Source: Myxococcus flavus (lineage in GTDB: Bacteria > Myxococcota > Myxococcia > Myxococcales > Myxococcaceae). From it: a DNA stretch of 64,000 bases. Position numbers and translations under genes: made by a program. Below are positions 16,358-24,805 of the stretch, in pieces; the first letter of the stretch is position 1, and every line of letters starts with the position of its first letter. The stretch is taken from the NCBI RefSeq assembly GCF_050038885.1, contig NZ_CP143624.1, positions 1,116,001 to 1,180,000 on the forward strand. Reading direction: 5' to 3'. The notes beneath the pieces are model-generated. The model did no database searches. It saw nothing but the letters and a program-made list of their open reading frames with translations, and had not been told where the DNA came from.

Positions 16358-18424
16358 TCAACGCCCCACCGCCACGGGCGACAGCCGGCCGATGGGGCGA
16401 ATCTGTAGCGCCCCATCCAGCTCGCCATAGGTGAGCACCGCGACGTCCGGGAACGCGCCCTCGCACAACCTGCGCAGGGGCCGCCGGACGTCCGGCGCGG
16501 TGAGGAGCACCGCCCGCCCATCCGTGGCCACCTGCCGCACGCCCTCGAGAATTTCCGCCACCCGCTCCGGGTCGGGCGCCAGGCCGCGAGGCCCCATCCC
16601 CCGAAGCACCTCTTCCACTTCCGGGTCCACGAGGTAGGCATACAGCGGCCCGGTGGGCGCGAACTTGTGGCTGAGGTACCGGCGAAGCGCCTGCCGGCAG
16701 CGCTCCGCGAGCGCGACGGCGTCTCCTTCTGTCGTGGGTGACACGAGCGCCTCCAGGATGGCGCGCAGGTCGCGGATGCTGACGCCCTCCTGCAGCAGCT
16801 TGCGCAGCACGTCGGTCAGCAGCGGCAGCGGCACCTTCTGAAGCGCCTCCTTCACGAGCACGGGCGCCTGCGCCTCCAATCCATCCAACAGCCCCTGGAC
16901 GTCCTGAAGCCCCAGGAGGTCCGCGGCGCGCGTCCGCAGCACGGCACGCACGTGGTCCGCGAGCAGCTCGCCGGGGCGCCGCAAGGGCACCTGCGCGGTC
17001 TCCAGCAGGGCCCGCCCTGACTCAGGGATGCGGCTGATGACCTTTCCGCTCGCGGGCTCCGTCGCGGCCTCGGCCTGCACCTGAAGAAACGCGAGCTCGT
17101 CCGGAGGCACCAAGGCATAGAGCGCGCCGGGGATGAGCTGCCCGCCCCCCGCGGGGACTTCATCCACCAGGATGCGGTACTCCCCGGTCGACAGATAGGC
17201 GGCCAGGGTACGCACCCGGATGCCGGGAACCCGGACGCCCAGTTCGAAGAACAGCTCGTCCCGCACCCCGTTCAACGTCTTGTGGACGAAGGCCGCGCCG
17301 TCCGCTTCCGCCAGCGCCGTGAGGTCCGGCGCCAGGTCCAGCGTCAGCGGAGAGACGCCCACCGGCGTCGCAGCACTCTCGGGAGGAGTCCCCGCGGCGC
17401 CTTCGACAGGTCCTTCCGCAGGGGCGCCGTCCTGTGCCTCGGGCTTCAGCACCCCCGGCCGGCTGAGGAGATAACCCAACCCTCCCAGTGCTCCCGCCAG
17501 GAGCAGGAACGTCAGGTGCGGCATGCCGGGCATGAGCGCCAGTGCGGCGCAGAGGCCCGCCACCACCCAGAGGGTCCGCGCCTCACCGAAGAACTGACTC
17601 CCAATCTCCGCCCCCAGGGTGTCCTCTTCCTTCTCCGCGGCGACCCGGGTGACGACGAGGCCCGCCGCCACCGCGATACACAGCGAGGGCACCTGGGAGA
17701 CGAGTCCATCGCCAATCGCGATGAGCGCGAAGGTCGCTGCCGCCTCGGACAGGGACATCCCGCCCTGCAGCACGCCGATGACGGTTCCGCCGAGCAGGTT
17801 CACCGCGACGATGACCAGGCCTGCAATCACGTCGCCCTTCACGAACTTCATGGCGCCATCCATGGCCCCGAACATCTGCGACTCGCGCTCCAGGTCGCGC
17901 CGCCGCCTGCGAGCCTGCGCCTGGTCGATGGCCCCCGCGCGCAGGTCCGCGTCGATGGACATCTGCTTGCCGGGCATGGCGTCCAGCGTGAATCGCGCGG
18001 ACACCTCCGCCACGCGCTCCGCTCCCTTTGTGACGACGAGCAGCTGCACCAGGGTCAGGATGGCGAACACCACCGCGCCAACGACGTAGTCCCCCCGCAC
18101 CACGAACTCGCCGAAGGCCTGGATGACATCCCCCGCGTGACCTTCAGCCAGCGCGAGCCGCGTGGACGACACGTTGAGCGCCAGCCGGAACAACGTGGTG
18201 AACAACAAGAGCGTGGGGAACGACGTCACCTTCAGCGCGTCCCGGGCCCGCAGCGCCGCCACCAGCAGGGCCACCGCGGCCGCGAGGTTGATGGCGAGCC
18301 CCGCGTCCAGCAGCCACGCGGGCAGGGGGATGATGAGCGCGCCCAGGACCGCGGCCATGGCCACAGCCAGCACGACGTCCGAGGACTTCCGGGCCTTCAG
18401 CAGCACCTTCACGAGGGGGGTCAT
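16358..18424 (-). CDS. sctV: Type III secretion export gate SctV (FlhA/LcrD family)
   Basis: A 688-residue export-gate protein forming the nonameric cytoplasmic ring beneath the secretion channel. The N-terminal half carries about eight membrane helices and the FHIPEP-family segments LFTTLFRLALNVSSTRLALAE and DAMPGKQMSIDADLRAG. A linker with Pro/Ala/Glu at about 325-350 leads to the soluble domain that docks substrates and chaperones. Length matches SctV/FlhA. It is the last gene of the operon and overlaps sctU by four bases. Nothing flagellar (no flhF or motility genes) is nearby. Confidence 0.95.
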   Translation of the reverse strand: MTPLVKVLLKARKSSDVVLAVAMAAVLGALIIPLPAWLLDAGLAINLAAAVALLVAALRARDALKVTSFPTLLLFTTLFRLALNVSSTRLALAEGHAGDVIQAFGEFVVRGDYVVGAVVFAILTLVQLLVVTKGAERVAEVSARFTLDAMPGKQMSIDADLRAGAIDQAQARRRRRDLERESQMFGAMDGAMKFVKGDVIAGLVIVAVNLLGGTVIGVLQGGMSLSEAAATFALIAIGDGLVSQVPSLCIAVAAGLVVTRVAAEKEEDTLGAEIGSQFFGEARTLWVVAGLCAALALMPGMPHLTFLLLAGALGGLGYLLSRPGVLKPEAQDGAPAEGPVEGAAGTPPESAATPVGVSPLTLDLAPDLTALAEADGAAFVHKTLNGVRDELFFELGVRVPGIRVRTLAAYLSTGEYRILVDEVPAGGGQLIPGALYALVPPDELAFLQVQAEAATEPASGKVISRIPESGRALLETAQVPLRRPGELLADHVRAVLRTRAADLLGLQDVQGLLDGLEAQAPVLVKEALQKVPLPLLTDVLRKLLQEGVSIRDLRAILEALVSPTTEGDAVALAERCRQALRRYLSHKFAPTGPLYAYLVDPEVEEVLRGMGPRGLAPDPERVAEILEGVRQVATDGRAVLLTAPDVRRPLRRLCEGAFPDVAVLTYGELDGALQIRPIGRLSPVAVGR

Positions 18425-19470
18425 GACGTCTGTCTCCGTGGATGGTCGTCCACCTCCCGCGCTTCCATCGCCGTGCGCAAGACGACCGCGGCCGCCTGGT
18501 ACAGCTCCTCCGGAATGGACTCGCCCACGTCGTAGTGGATGAGGCTGCGCGCCAGCGGGATGTCCCGCACCACCGGAATGCCGAGCTGGCGTGCCTGCTC
18601 CCGCAGGGCGAGTGCGTCCTCCTCCTGGGCTTTCGCCACCAGGTAGGGGGCCTCACACTCCCTGGCGTCGTAGCGAAGCGCGACCGCGATATGCGTGGGA
18701 TTGACGACCACGGCAGTCGCCTTCTGCACCCCTCGTGCCGCGCCGCCTTGCGCGAGCTGACGATGCAGCGCCTTTCGCTGCCCCTTGTGCCGCGGGTCCC
18801 CCTCACTTTCCTTGTACTCGCGCTTCAGCTCCTCACGGCTCATCATCAGGTCCTTCATGTGGCGCCGCCGGGCCAGCACGTAGTCCCCCACCCCCAATGC
18901 CACCATCAGCCAGGTCAGCCGACTCACGAGCCCCGAGACATGCGTGAGGACCGCGGTCAGGCTCTCCGCGCCACCGAGCCAGGAGGTCCGCAGCGCATCC
19001 GGTCCAGCCTCCTCCACGTCGCTCCAGATGAAGGCGCCCAGCAGACCGACGATGAGGAGCGCCTTGGCCAGATCAATCCAGGGCCGCCAGCTGAAGAGCC
19101 GCGTCGCCCCCACGGCGATGCTGATGCGCTCCAGCTTGGGCGTGACCTGGTCGAAGTTCGCCTCGAAGCCAACCGTGGCGACCGAGGCCACCAGCGCGGC
19201 AGCCAGTGCGCAGCCCAGCACCGGGACACAGAGGCTCGCGCCCACCCACAGGCCTTCCTGCCACACGCCCGGGTCTTCCGGCCCCAGGAAGAGACGCCCG
19301 GTCCAGGCTTGAAGCCGCTCGAACCCCTCCGGCGCGGTCATCGTGAGGCCGAACATGCCCCCCGCCGTCACCGCGCTGGACGTCAGCAGCCGGCTGCGGG
19401 GAATCTGTCCCTTGCGCCGTGCCTCACGCAGACGCTTCGCGCTGGGCTTCTCCGTCTTTTCGCCGCTCAT
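18421..19470 (-). CDS. sctU: Type III secretion switch protein SctU (FlhB/YscU family)
   Basis: A 349-residue inner-membrane protein controlling substrate specificity. The basic start EKTEKPSAKRLREARRKGQI is typical, followed by four hydrophobic segments (about 30-55, 75-100, 135-150, 180-200) and the cytoplasmic domain. The self-cleavage motif NPTH is intact at residues 257-260, so autoproteolysis is expected. The region after it, HIAVALRY then VVRDIPLARSL, is well conserved. Start and stop overlap its neighbours by four bases on both sides. Confidence 0.95.
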   Translation of the reverse strand: MSGEKTEKPSAKRLREARRKGQIPRSRLLTSSAVTAGGMFGLTMTAPEGFERLQAWTGRLFLGPEDPGVWQEGLWVGASLCVPVLGCALAAALVASVATVGFEANFDQVTPKLERISIAVGATRLFSWRPWIDLAKALLIVGLLGAFIWSDVEEAGPDALRTSWLGGAESLTAVLTHVSGLVSRLTWLMVALGVGDYVLARRRHMKDLMMSREELKREYKESEGDPRHKGQRKALHRQLAQGGAARGVQKATAVVVNPTHIAVALRYDARECEAPYLVAKAQEEDALALREQARQLGIPVVRDIPLARSLIHYDVGESIPEELYQAAAVVLRTAMEAREVDDHPRRQTS

Positions 19471-20261
19471 CGCGCCGCCTCCCCCAGCAGCGCCAGCGCG
19501 CCGTCCACGGAAAGCACTCCCGCCAGCAGGCGCTCACAGAACAGGCCCGTCCCGAGCCACAACAAGGCGCCCCCTCCGAGAATCTTCAGCGGCGCTCCCA
19601 CCTCCTGGAGGTTCACCTGCGGAGCCGCACGCGACGCCAACCCCAGGAAGCAATCCACGACCAGCACGGCCGCCGCGATGGGAGCCCCCACCGCCAGCCC
19701 CGTGGCCATGGCCGCCCCCGCCAGCATGACGACCTGCAAGGTGGCCGCCTCCGTTGGAATGAAAGCGCCGAGCCGCACCACGCCGAACCCGCGCAACACG
19801 CCGCCCATGACGAGCGGCCACAGTCCCCCCGAAACCACCAGCGCCACCAGCAGGTGATAGAGCCCCTCTCCCGCGGCGGACTCGCGGCTTCCCGCCATGG
19901 GCAGGCTCGCCTCCGCGGACGTGCCCCGAAGCAGATCGATGAACCGCCCTCCCATGCGCGCGGCATCGAATGGCAGCGCCGCGACGAGCCCCACGGACGT
20001 GCCGTAGACGAGCTCGCGAATCACCAGTCCCCCCAGGGCCACGGTGGATGCCACTGGCGCGTCCAGCGCGACGCCCGCCTCCACCCGGAGGAAGAGGGAC
20101 AACGAGAGCACCAGCGACAGCCGGACCATCGTCGGCGCGGACCGCCCCCCCAGCAATGGACACAGAAACGCAATGGGCAGCAGCCGCGCGGCGCACAGGG
20201 CCACCACGACGATGTCCGGCCCCAGCGACTCGAGCCAGGCGCGAAGCGTCTCCAGGTTCAT
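19467..20261 (-). CDS. sctT: Type III secretion export component SctT (FliR family)
   Basis: A 264-residue polytopic membrane protein, which in known systems joins SctR and SctS in the helical export gate. Six or so hydrophobic segments cover most of the length, with the family segment ALCAARLLPIAFLCPLLGG near the N-terminus. Length matches SctT/FliR. It overlaps sctU (ATGA) and sctS by four bases. Confidence 0.92.
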   Translation of the reverse strand: MNLETLRAWLESLGPDIVVVALCAARLLPIAFLCPLLGGRSAPTMVRLSLVLSLSLFLRVEAGVALDAPVASTVALGGLVIRELVYGTSVGLVAALPFDAARMGGRFIDLLRGTSAEASLPMAGSRESAAGEGLYHLLVALVVSGGLWPLVMGGVLRGFGVVRLGAFIPTEAATLQVVMLAGAAMATGLAVGAPIAAAVLVVDCFLGLASRAAPQVNLQEVGAPLKILGGGALLWLGTGLFCERLLAGVLSVDGALALLGEAAR

Positions 20262-20527
20262 ACCGCGACCTCGGAGATGAGCAGCAGGAGCTGGTGGGTG
20301 AAACGCGTGAGCTGCCCCGAAATCCAGGGCCCGGCGAGGACCAGCGCCAGCGCGGCGGCACCCAGCTTGGGCACCACGGACAACGTGGGCTCCTGAAGTT
20401 GCGTGGTCGCCTGGAACAGGCTCGACAGGAACCCCACCACGAGGCTTGCGCCAATGGGTGGCAGCGACGCCAGCACCATCAACAGCAAGGCCTCTCGCCC
20501 CAGGGTGAGCAGGACGTCGTGGGTCAT
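20258..20527 (-). CDS. sctS: Type III secretion export component SctS (FliQ family)
   Basis: An 89-residue protein of two membrane hairpin helices, the usual length for FliQ/SctS. The PPIGASLVVGFLSSLFQATTQ segment with its QEPTLSVVPK continuation is the family signature. The chosen ATG gives MTHDVLLTLGRE, starting five bases past the sctR stop; an upstream ATG would add six residues overlapping sctR. Confidence 0.93.
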   Translation of the reverse strand: MTHDVLLTLGREALLLMVLASLPPIGASLVVGFLSSLFQATTQLQEPTLSVVPKLGAAALALVLAGPWISGQLTRFTHQLLLLISEVAV

Positions 20528-20531
20528 CGCA

Positions 20532-21263
20532 TCACCGGTAGCCAAGGATGAGGCCGCGGGCGAGCAACGACCAGCCGTCCACGGCGACGAAGAGGAGAAT
20601 CTTGAAGGGCAGGCTCACCTGGCTGGGCGACAGCGTCTGCATCCCCAACGCGAGCAGCACGTTGGCAATCACCATGTCCAGCACGAGGAACGGCAGGAAG
20701 ACGAGGAAGCCAATCTGGAAGGCCTCCTTCAGCTCGGTGATGACGAACGCCGGGATGACGACGAAGAGGTCCGTCTCCTGCACGGACTCCATTTCGTCGA
20801 CGGGGCGCAGCTCGCGCGCCAGGTCCACGAAGCGCGCCCGCTCGTCGGGGCTCCCGTGCTTGACCAGGAAGGCGCGCAGCGGCTCCGACACGCGAGACGC
20901 GGCGGAGAGCATCTCCGCACCGGAGCCGGATGCCACCTGGGCGTAGGCCACCTGGCCCGCGTCGTACATGCGCTCCATCACCGGCGCCATGATGTGCCCC
21001 GTGAGCACCGCCGCCAGCCCCGTCAGCACCACCGTGGGCGGCGCCTGCTGAGTCCCCATGGCCGAGCGCGCCAGTGACAGGACGACGGCAATCTTCGAGA
21101 AGCTCGTCAGCATCAGCACCGCGAACGGCAGCAGCGACATCACCGCGAGCATGCCCATCATCGACAGCGGACTGCCCGCGTAGGACAGCTTCGACAACGA
21201 CTGCTCCGCCGCGGAGGCCACGGCCGGAGCCAACAGGCTCGCGCCCAGCATTCCGTATCTCAT
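20532..21263 (-). CDS. sctR: Type III secretion export component SctR (FliP family)
   Basis: A 243-residue export-gate protein. A cleavable-looking hydrophobic N-terminus (about 18 residues, ending AVASAA) resembles FliP, which carries a signal peptide, more than most SctR proteins, which do not. Family segments include FSKIAVVLSLARSAMGTQQAP, FVVIPAFVITELKEAFQIGF and the C-terminal PFKILLFVAVDGW. It overlaps the FliO-like gene by four bases. Confidence 0.94.
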   Translation of the reverse strand: MRYGMLGASLLAPAVASAAEQSLSKLSYAGSPLSMMGMLAVMSLLPFAVLMLTSFSKIAVVLSLARSAMGTQQAPPTVVLTGLAAVLTGHIMAPVMERMYDAGQVAYAQVASGSGAEMLSAASRVSEPLRAFLVKHGSPDERARFVDLARELRPVDEMESVQETDLFVVIPAFVITELKEAFQIGFLVFLPFLVLDMVIANVLLALGMQTLSPSQVSLPFKILLFVAVDGWSLLARGLILGYR

Positions 21264-21694
21264 GGCTCCACCCTCCGGCCTCGCACCGTGCGCGGCCTCG
21301 GCATGGGTCGCCGGGCCTGCGCCAGCGCGCGGCTGAATTCAGGGGCGGACTCAGGCGTCTCGCGAATCTCCGCGAATGCATCACCGAAGGCGACCAGGTA
21401 GCTACGCCCGTCCACCTCCACGAGCGCCAGCCCGCACCGCTGCGAGAGGCCCGCTCGCGACACGACATTCAGCCGTGGCGCAGCGGACGCTCCAGGGACG
21501 GAGGTTCCGCGCTTGTGAAACCACCACCCCAGCACCGCCAGCGCGACGGCGCCCAGCACCCACCGCGCGGCCACCGTCGAGGACACACCCGCCATGGGGC
21601 CCAACGCGGCCAGCCCCAGGACCAGGGCGCCCGCCAACACCAGGCGCGAGCGCGGAGCTACCATCAGCTGCTTTGCGTTCATGAGTGGGCTCAC
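21260..21694 (-). CDS. FliO-like protein of the type III export gate
   Basis: A 144-residue protein with two N-terminal hydrophobic segments (about 17-35 and 42-60) followed by a small domain, LNVVSRAGLSQRCGLALVEV then GRSYLVAFGDAFAEI. That pattern matches flagellar FliO, an assembly chaperone for the FliP ring (VSRLSLGQKAQLVLVEVGGR type). Its position directly before sctR mirrors fliO-fliP. The start is GTG overlapping the sctQ stop, with an ATG four codons later. FliO is normally flagellar-only, so this is notable. Confidence 0.72.
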   Translation of the reverse strand: MSPLMNAKQLMVAPRSRLVLAGALVLGLAALGPMAGVSSTVAARWVLGAVALAVLGWWFHKRGTSVPGASAAPRLNVVSRAGLSQRCGLALVEVDGRSYLVAFGDAFAEIRETPESAPEFSRALAQARRPMPRPRTVRGRRVEP

Positions 21695-22836
21695 GGCAGC
21701 AGCGCCAGGACACGGGCACCGACCTCGCCCTCGATTTCCACCAACTCGGCGCGAGCCACCGCGCGGTCCCCCACGCGCAGCAGCACCGGCTCACTGGCGT
21801 TGATGTGCAGCGGGAGCAGCGCGCCCGGCTTGAGCGCCGCGAGCTCCGACAACGGAATCATCACCCGCGTCAGCTCGATTTCCACGTCCACCGGCAGCGG
21901 AGGCATGCCCGCCTCCGATGGGTTCACCGCAGCCATGTTCGACTCCTGGGGAAGTGCGCGCTTCTGCGCGCGGGTCAGCGAAAAGCCCTCTGCGTGGAAG
22001 TCTCCCGAGAGCGCGAAACCACGCGTCACCAGCCGGCCAGGGCCGAAGAGCTTGCCGCCCTGCTGATGCACGCCCTCGAAGACGACGACATCGCCCACCA
22101 CGAGCGCGTCCAGCGCGGTCGCAGGCAGCGGCGTCTGGCCCACGAGGCACCGGGTCTCCAGCGTGGCGGCCAACACCTCCGGCGCGATGTTCGGCGTCCG
22201 CTCCACCGGCAGCGCCTGGAACACCGTCTGGACCACCTGCGCTGGCAACAACAGCCGCGCGCCCGCGCGCAGCTCTCCGAGAGACACCGACAGCTCGATG
22301 CCCACCAAAGCCTGGCGGCCCTCCAGCCGCGCCACCACGTCCGACTTGCGCATGGTCACGCCCGCCAGGCGGGGGCCGAGCAACGGATACGCCCCACCAG
22401 CAGCCCGCCCAGCGGAGAGCGCCACCAACAGGAGATAGGCCAGCGTCGCCTCCTCCAACCGGGCCAGCTCCGTGACGACTCCTGGTCGCTGCCCTGCGCC
22501 AGCGATGCGCTCCAGCCCCGCGAAGGCGAGCGCGGGCTCCAGCTCCAGCACGGCGGTGCCCCCGACCGCCGCCAACTCCAGCACGGCGAAGATGGCGGGC
22601 TCCGCGAGCCCCACCGCGGGCGAGATGACCGTCTCCAGGAGGCGTGCCTCCGCCTGCACCGGACAGCCCAGCTCCCGGGTCAGCGCCTCCATCACCGCCT
22701 CCAGGGCCTGCCTTCCAAGGCCCGCCGCCTGGGGACGCTCGGCAATCACGAGGTGCGCCCGAGCCAGCCGACGCGTTCCCAGCCGGCGCAGGGGGCGCAC
22801 CCGGCGGGTGGAAGCCTGTTCGATACGGGTGTTCAT
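21691..22836 (-). CDS. sctQ: Type III secretion C-ring/sorting platform protein SctQ (FliM/FliN family)
   Basis: A 381-residue cytoplasmic protein. The C-terminal 75 residues are a SpoA/surface-presentation domain with DVEIELTRVMIPLSELAALK then GALLPL and ending in the acidic beta strands typical of FliN. A second SpoA-like stretch precedes it (LVVGDVVVFEG near residue 255). The start MNTRIEQAS has GGAGAGAAGG immediately upstream; an open frame extends 32 codons further but lacks coding character. The FliO-like start overlaps its stop. Confidence 0.85.
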   Translation of the reverse strand: MNTRIEQASTRRVRPLRRLGTRRLARAHLVIAERPQAAGLGRQALEAVMEALTRELGCPVQAEARLLETVISPAVGLAEPAIFAVLELAAVGGTAVLELEPALAFAGLERIAGAGQRPGVVTELARLEEATLAYLLLVALSAGRAAGGAYPLLGPRLAGVTMRKSDVVARLEGRQALVGIELSVSLGELRAGARLLLPAQVVQTVFQALPVERTPNIAPEVLAATLETRCLVGQTPLPATALDALVVGDVVVFEGVHQQGGKLFGPGRLVTRGFALSGDFHAEGFSLTRAQKRALPQESNMAAVNPSEAGMPPLPVDVEIELTRVMIPLSELAALKPGALLPLHINASEPVLLRVGDRAVARAELVEIEGEVGARVLALLP

Positions 22837-22877
22837 CCTTCTCTCCGGTACTGCAGGGGACGCACTCCACCCGTGCA

Positions 22878-22895
22878 GGCCCCTCGCCAGGGGCC
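22878..22895 (-). terminator. Intra-operon hairpin 2, upstream of sctQ
   Basis: A perfect 7-bp GC stem (GGCCCCT / AGGGGCC) with a 4-base loop. It is the second of two stem-loops separating the ring/needle genes from sctQ. It may attenuate transcription or protect an mRNA end. Confidence 0.45.
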
Positions 22896-22952
22896 AGACA
22901 CGTGGCATCGCGGGTTTGGGAGGGCGCGGCATCCCCGGATGGGACGCCAGGT

Positions 22953-22977
22953 ACAGGGGCCGGGACGGCGCCCCTGT
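22953..22977 (-). terminator. Intra-operon hairpin 1, after the FliG-like gene
   Basis: A perfect 8-bp stem (ACAGGGGC / GCCCCTGT) with a 9-base loop, six bases after the stop of the FliG-like gene. It has no T-tract. It could set unequal dosage between the upstream and downstream parts of the operon. Confidence 0.45.
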
Positions 22978-22982
22978 GTGAA

Positions 22983-23468
22983 TCAGCGGGTGGCCTCACG
23001 AATGAGGCGCTCGGCCAGAGCGCCGAGCGCTGGCGGCACCTCCTGTGGAAGAGCCTCCACCCGCTCAGAGGGGAACAGCGAACGGTGATACGGGGGCAGG
23101 CGGCGGAGGATTTCCCGGCGCAGCAGGGGCGGTACCTCAGCCATCACCTGCCGCAATCGCTCGGCAGCATCCGCCCGCTCACCGAACTCGACCGCGACCT
23201 TCGCCTGCCGCTGCGCGGAAGGCAGCGACGCCAGCCGCCGCAGATGGTCCGTCGCACGCTCCGCGGACCCTTCCCCCAGACCGCCCAGGAGGTCCGCGGC
23301 TCGCTCGCGCCCGAGCACCCAGGCCACCAGCGCGAGACGCTCCAGCGGCATGGGCAGAGGCGGCGGCGGCCCGGCGAGGCAGGGGACCTCCTCTGTTGGC
23401 GCTTCAGCCCGGACAGGGGCGGGACTCCTGCCCGGCCGGGGTTTGCGTCCCACGCGAGTCGCATCCAT
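22983..23468 (-). CDS. FliG-like protein in the SctK position of the type III operon
   Basis: A 161-residue cytoplasmic protein, mostly helical after a basic Pro-rich start. The segment LALVAWVLGRERAADLLGGL (about residues 46-65) and the following helices have the hydrophobic spacing of the FliG N-terminal domain, and LRREILRRLPP later also recalls FliG. Position after sctJ is that of fliG after fliF in flagella, and of sctK after sctJ in injectisomes. I infer it links the SctJ ring to SctQ. The ATG at MDATRVGRK has GGAGGGTGA seven bases upstream; a GTG five codons earlier is possible. Confidence 0.6.
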   Translation of the reverse strand: MDATRVGRKPRPGRSPAPVRAEAPTEEVPCLAGPPPPLPMPLERLALVAWVLGRERAADLLGGLGEGSAERATDHLRRLASLPSAQRQAKVAVEFGERADAAERLRQVMAEVPPLLRREILRRLPPYHRSLFPSERVEALPQEVPPALGALAERLIREATR

Positions 23469-23490
23469 GCGTTCACCCTCCACGAGACGC

Positions 23491-24294
23491 TCAGGCCACC
23501 TTGCGTGCCGGCCCCGGCGACAGCACGGGACGCGCGGGGCCTGCCGGCGCCGCCGGAGCTGGCGCCCGGTCGCGGTAGTGCCGCATCCGCAGCGTCACCA
23601 GCACCAGGGCCACCGCCAGCCCCGTCACCATCAGCCCCAGCACCGCGAGGAGGACCCGCAGCCGGGTCAGTGGCGATGGGCCGCCCGACGCGGGGACCTC
23701 CACCCGGGTGGAGACTTCGTCCACCAGGAGCGAGACGGACTCGGGAGACAGTCCCTCCACGCCTCCCGCGAGCAACACCTTCAGTGTCTCGGAGGACTGC
23801 CTCACCCGGGCCGCGCTTCCCGGAGCCACCCGCAGCATCGCGGAGGCCTTCGACGGCCCCGGTGTCTGCCCGACCCGCGGCGGCGCGGGCACCACCAGAT
23901 GAACCCGTGCGAGCAACACGCCTTCCACGGACTGAAGCGTCTTCTCCAGGCCCCGCTCCATCACCCGCACCCGGCAGACACTCTCCTCCACCGGCGTGCG
24001 CACCAGCCCGCCCCCGCCGAAGACGTCACACCCCACTTCCTCCGGGGGCCTCGGCAGGCCGAGCTCCGACAGGATCCTCACCGCGTCCGAGGCGTGCTCA
24101 TCCGCGACCTCGATGGACCAGGTGGGCTTCTTGCCCGCCTCGGGCACCTTGCGCGCATCGAGCCCCCGCTCGATGAGCACGGATTGAAGCTCGTTGGCCT
24201 GCCGCTCATCCAGGCCATGCTGGATGCGCTCGCGGCAGGCCGTGACGGTGAGAAGCAGGAACAGCAACAGACAGCGGCGGAGAGGGAAACGCAT
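23491..24294 (-). CDS. sctJ: Type III secretion inner-membrane ring lipoprotein SctJ
   Basis: A 267-residue YscJ/PrgK/FliF-family lipoprotein. The signal ends in TVTAC (Cys20), then comes the ring-building domain with LDERQANELQSVLIERGLDA, two conserved cysteines (GCDVFG and ESVCRV), VEGVLLARVHLVVP and LSPESVSLLVDEVS. A C-terminal membrane helix at about 219-243 and a short basic cytoplasmic tail follow, as in injectisome SctJ. An upstream open frame is not coding-like. It lies ten bases after sctI. Confidence 0.93.
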   Translation of the reverse strand: MRFPLRRCLLLFLLLTVTACRERIQHGLDERQANELQSVLIERGLDARKVPEAGKKPTWSIEVADEHASDAVRILSELGLPRPPEEVGCDVFGGGGLVRTPVEESVCRVRVMERGLEKTLQSVEGVLLARVHLVVPAPPRVGQTPGPSKASAMLRVAPGSAARVRQSSETLKVLLAGGVEGLSPESVSLLVDEVSTRVEVPASGGPSPLTRLRVLLAVLGLMVTGLAVALVLVTLRMRHYRDRAPAPAAPAGPARPVLSPGPARKVA

Positions 24295-24304
24295 CGGGTG
24301 CTCC

Positions 24305-24790
24305 TCAAACCTGGGTCTGGAGGACCTGCTTGACGCCGCCGGTCGCCTTCTCGACGACCTTGCCGGCGAGGTCGAGCTCCTGGCTCGCCCGGTAGACATG
24401 GGCCTGCAACGCGAGCAACTCCGCGGGCGTGAAGCTGCGGCCGGACTGCGCCAGCTCCAGGATGCGGTCCAGCCGCTTCTGCGCCTGCCCCACGCGGTCC
24501 AACACCTGCGCCGCCTGCTGCTCCCGGGCCGCCTGCACCGAATCCACACGGGCCCCAGGCTTCACGTCCGCGCAGCCCGGTGACGCCGGCCTCACCGCAT
24601 CCGCTCGGGCCACGCCAGGGGGTGCCGCCGTGGGGGTGGGCTTCGGCGCCCCCTCGGTGGCCACCGGAATCCCAGCGCCCTTCGCCGACCCCTTCACCTC
24701 GTCAAACACCTTGCCGAACCGCTCCCGGCTGGGCTCCACCGCGGGCGACGCGCCCGCTCCACCCACCGGTCCCAACGTGTCCATGGCCAT
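24305..24790 (-). CDS. sctI: Type III secretion inner rod protein SctI (YscI/PrgJ-like)
   Basis: A 161-residue protein. The first 90 residues are Ala/Pro-rich and variable; the last 55 form two helices with the SctI pattern LLALQAHVYRASQELDLAGK then VVEKATGGVKQVLQTQV, ending at the C-terminus as in known inner rods. The inner rod joins needle to export gate and is secreted. Its place between a needle-like gene and sctJ copies the needle-rod-ring order of prgI-prgJ-prgK. Confidence 0.8.
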   Translation of the reverse strand: MAMDTLGPVGGAGASPAVEPSRERFGKVFDEVKGSAKGAGIPVATEGAPKPTPTAAPPGVARADAVRPASPGCADVKPGARVDSVQAAREQQAAQVLDRVGQAQKRLDRILELAQSGRSFTPAELLALQAHVYRASQELDLAGKVVEKATGGVKQVLQTQV

Positions 24791-24805
24791 GGCTCGCGCG
24801 GCTCC

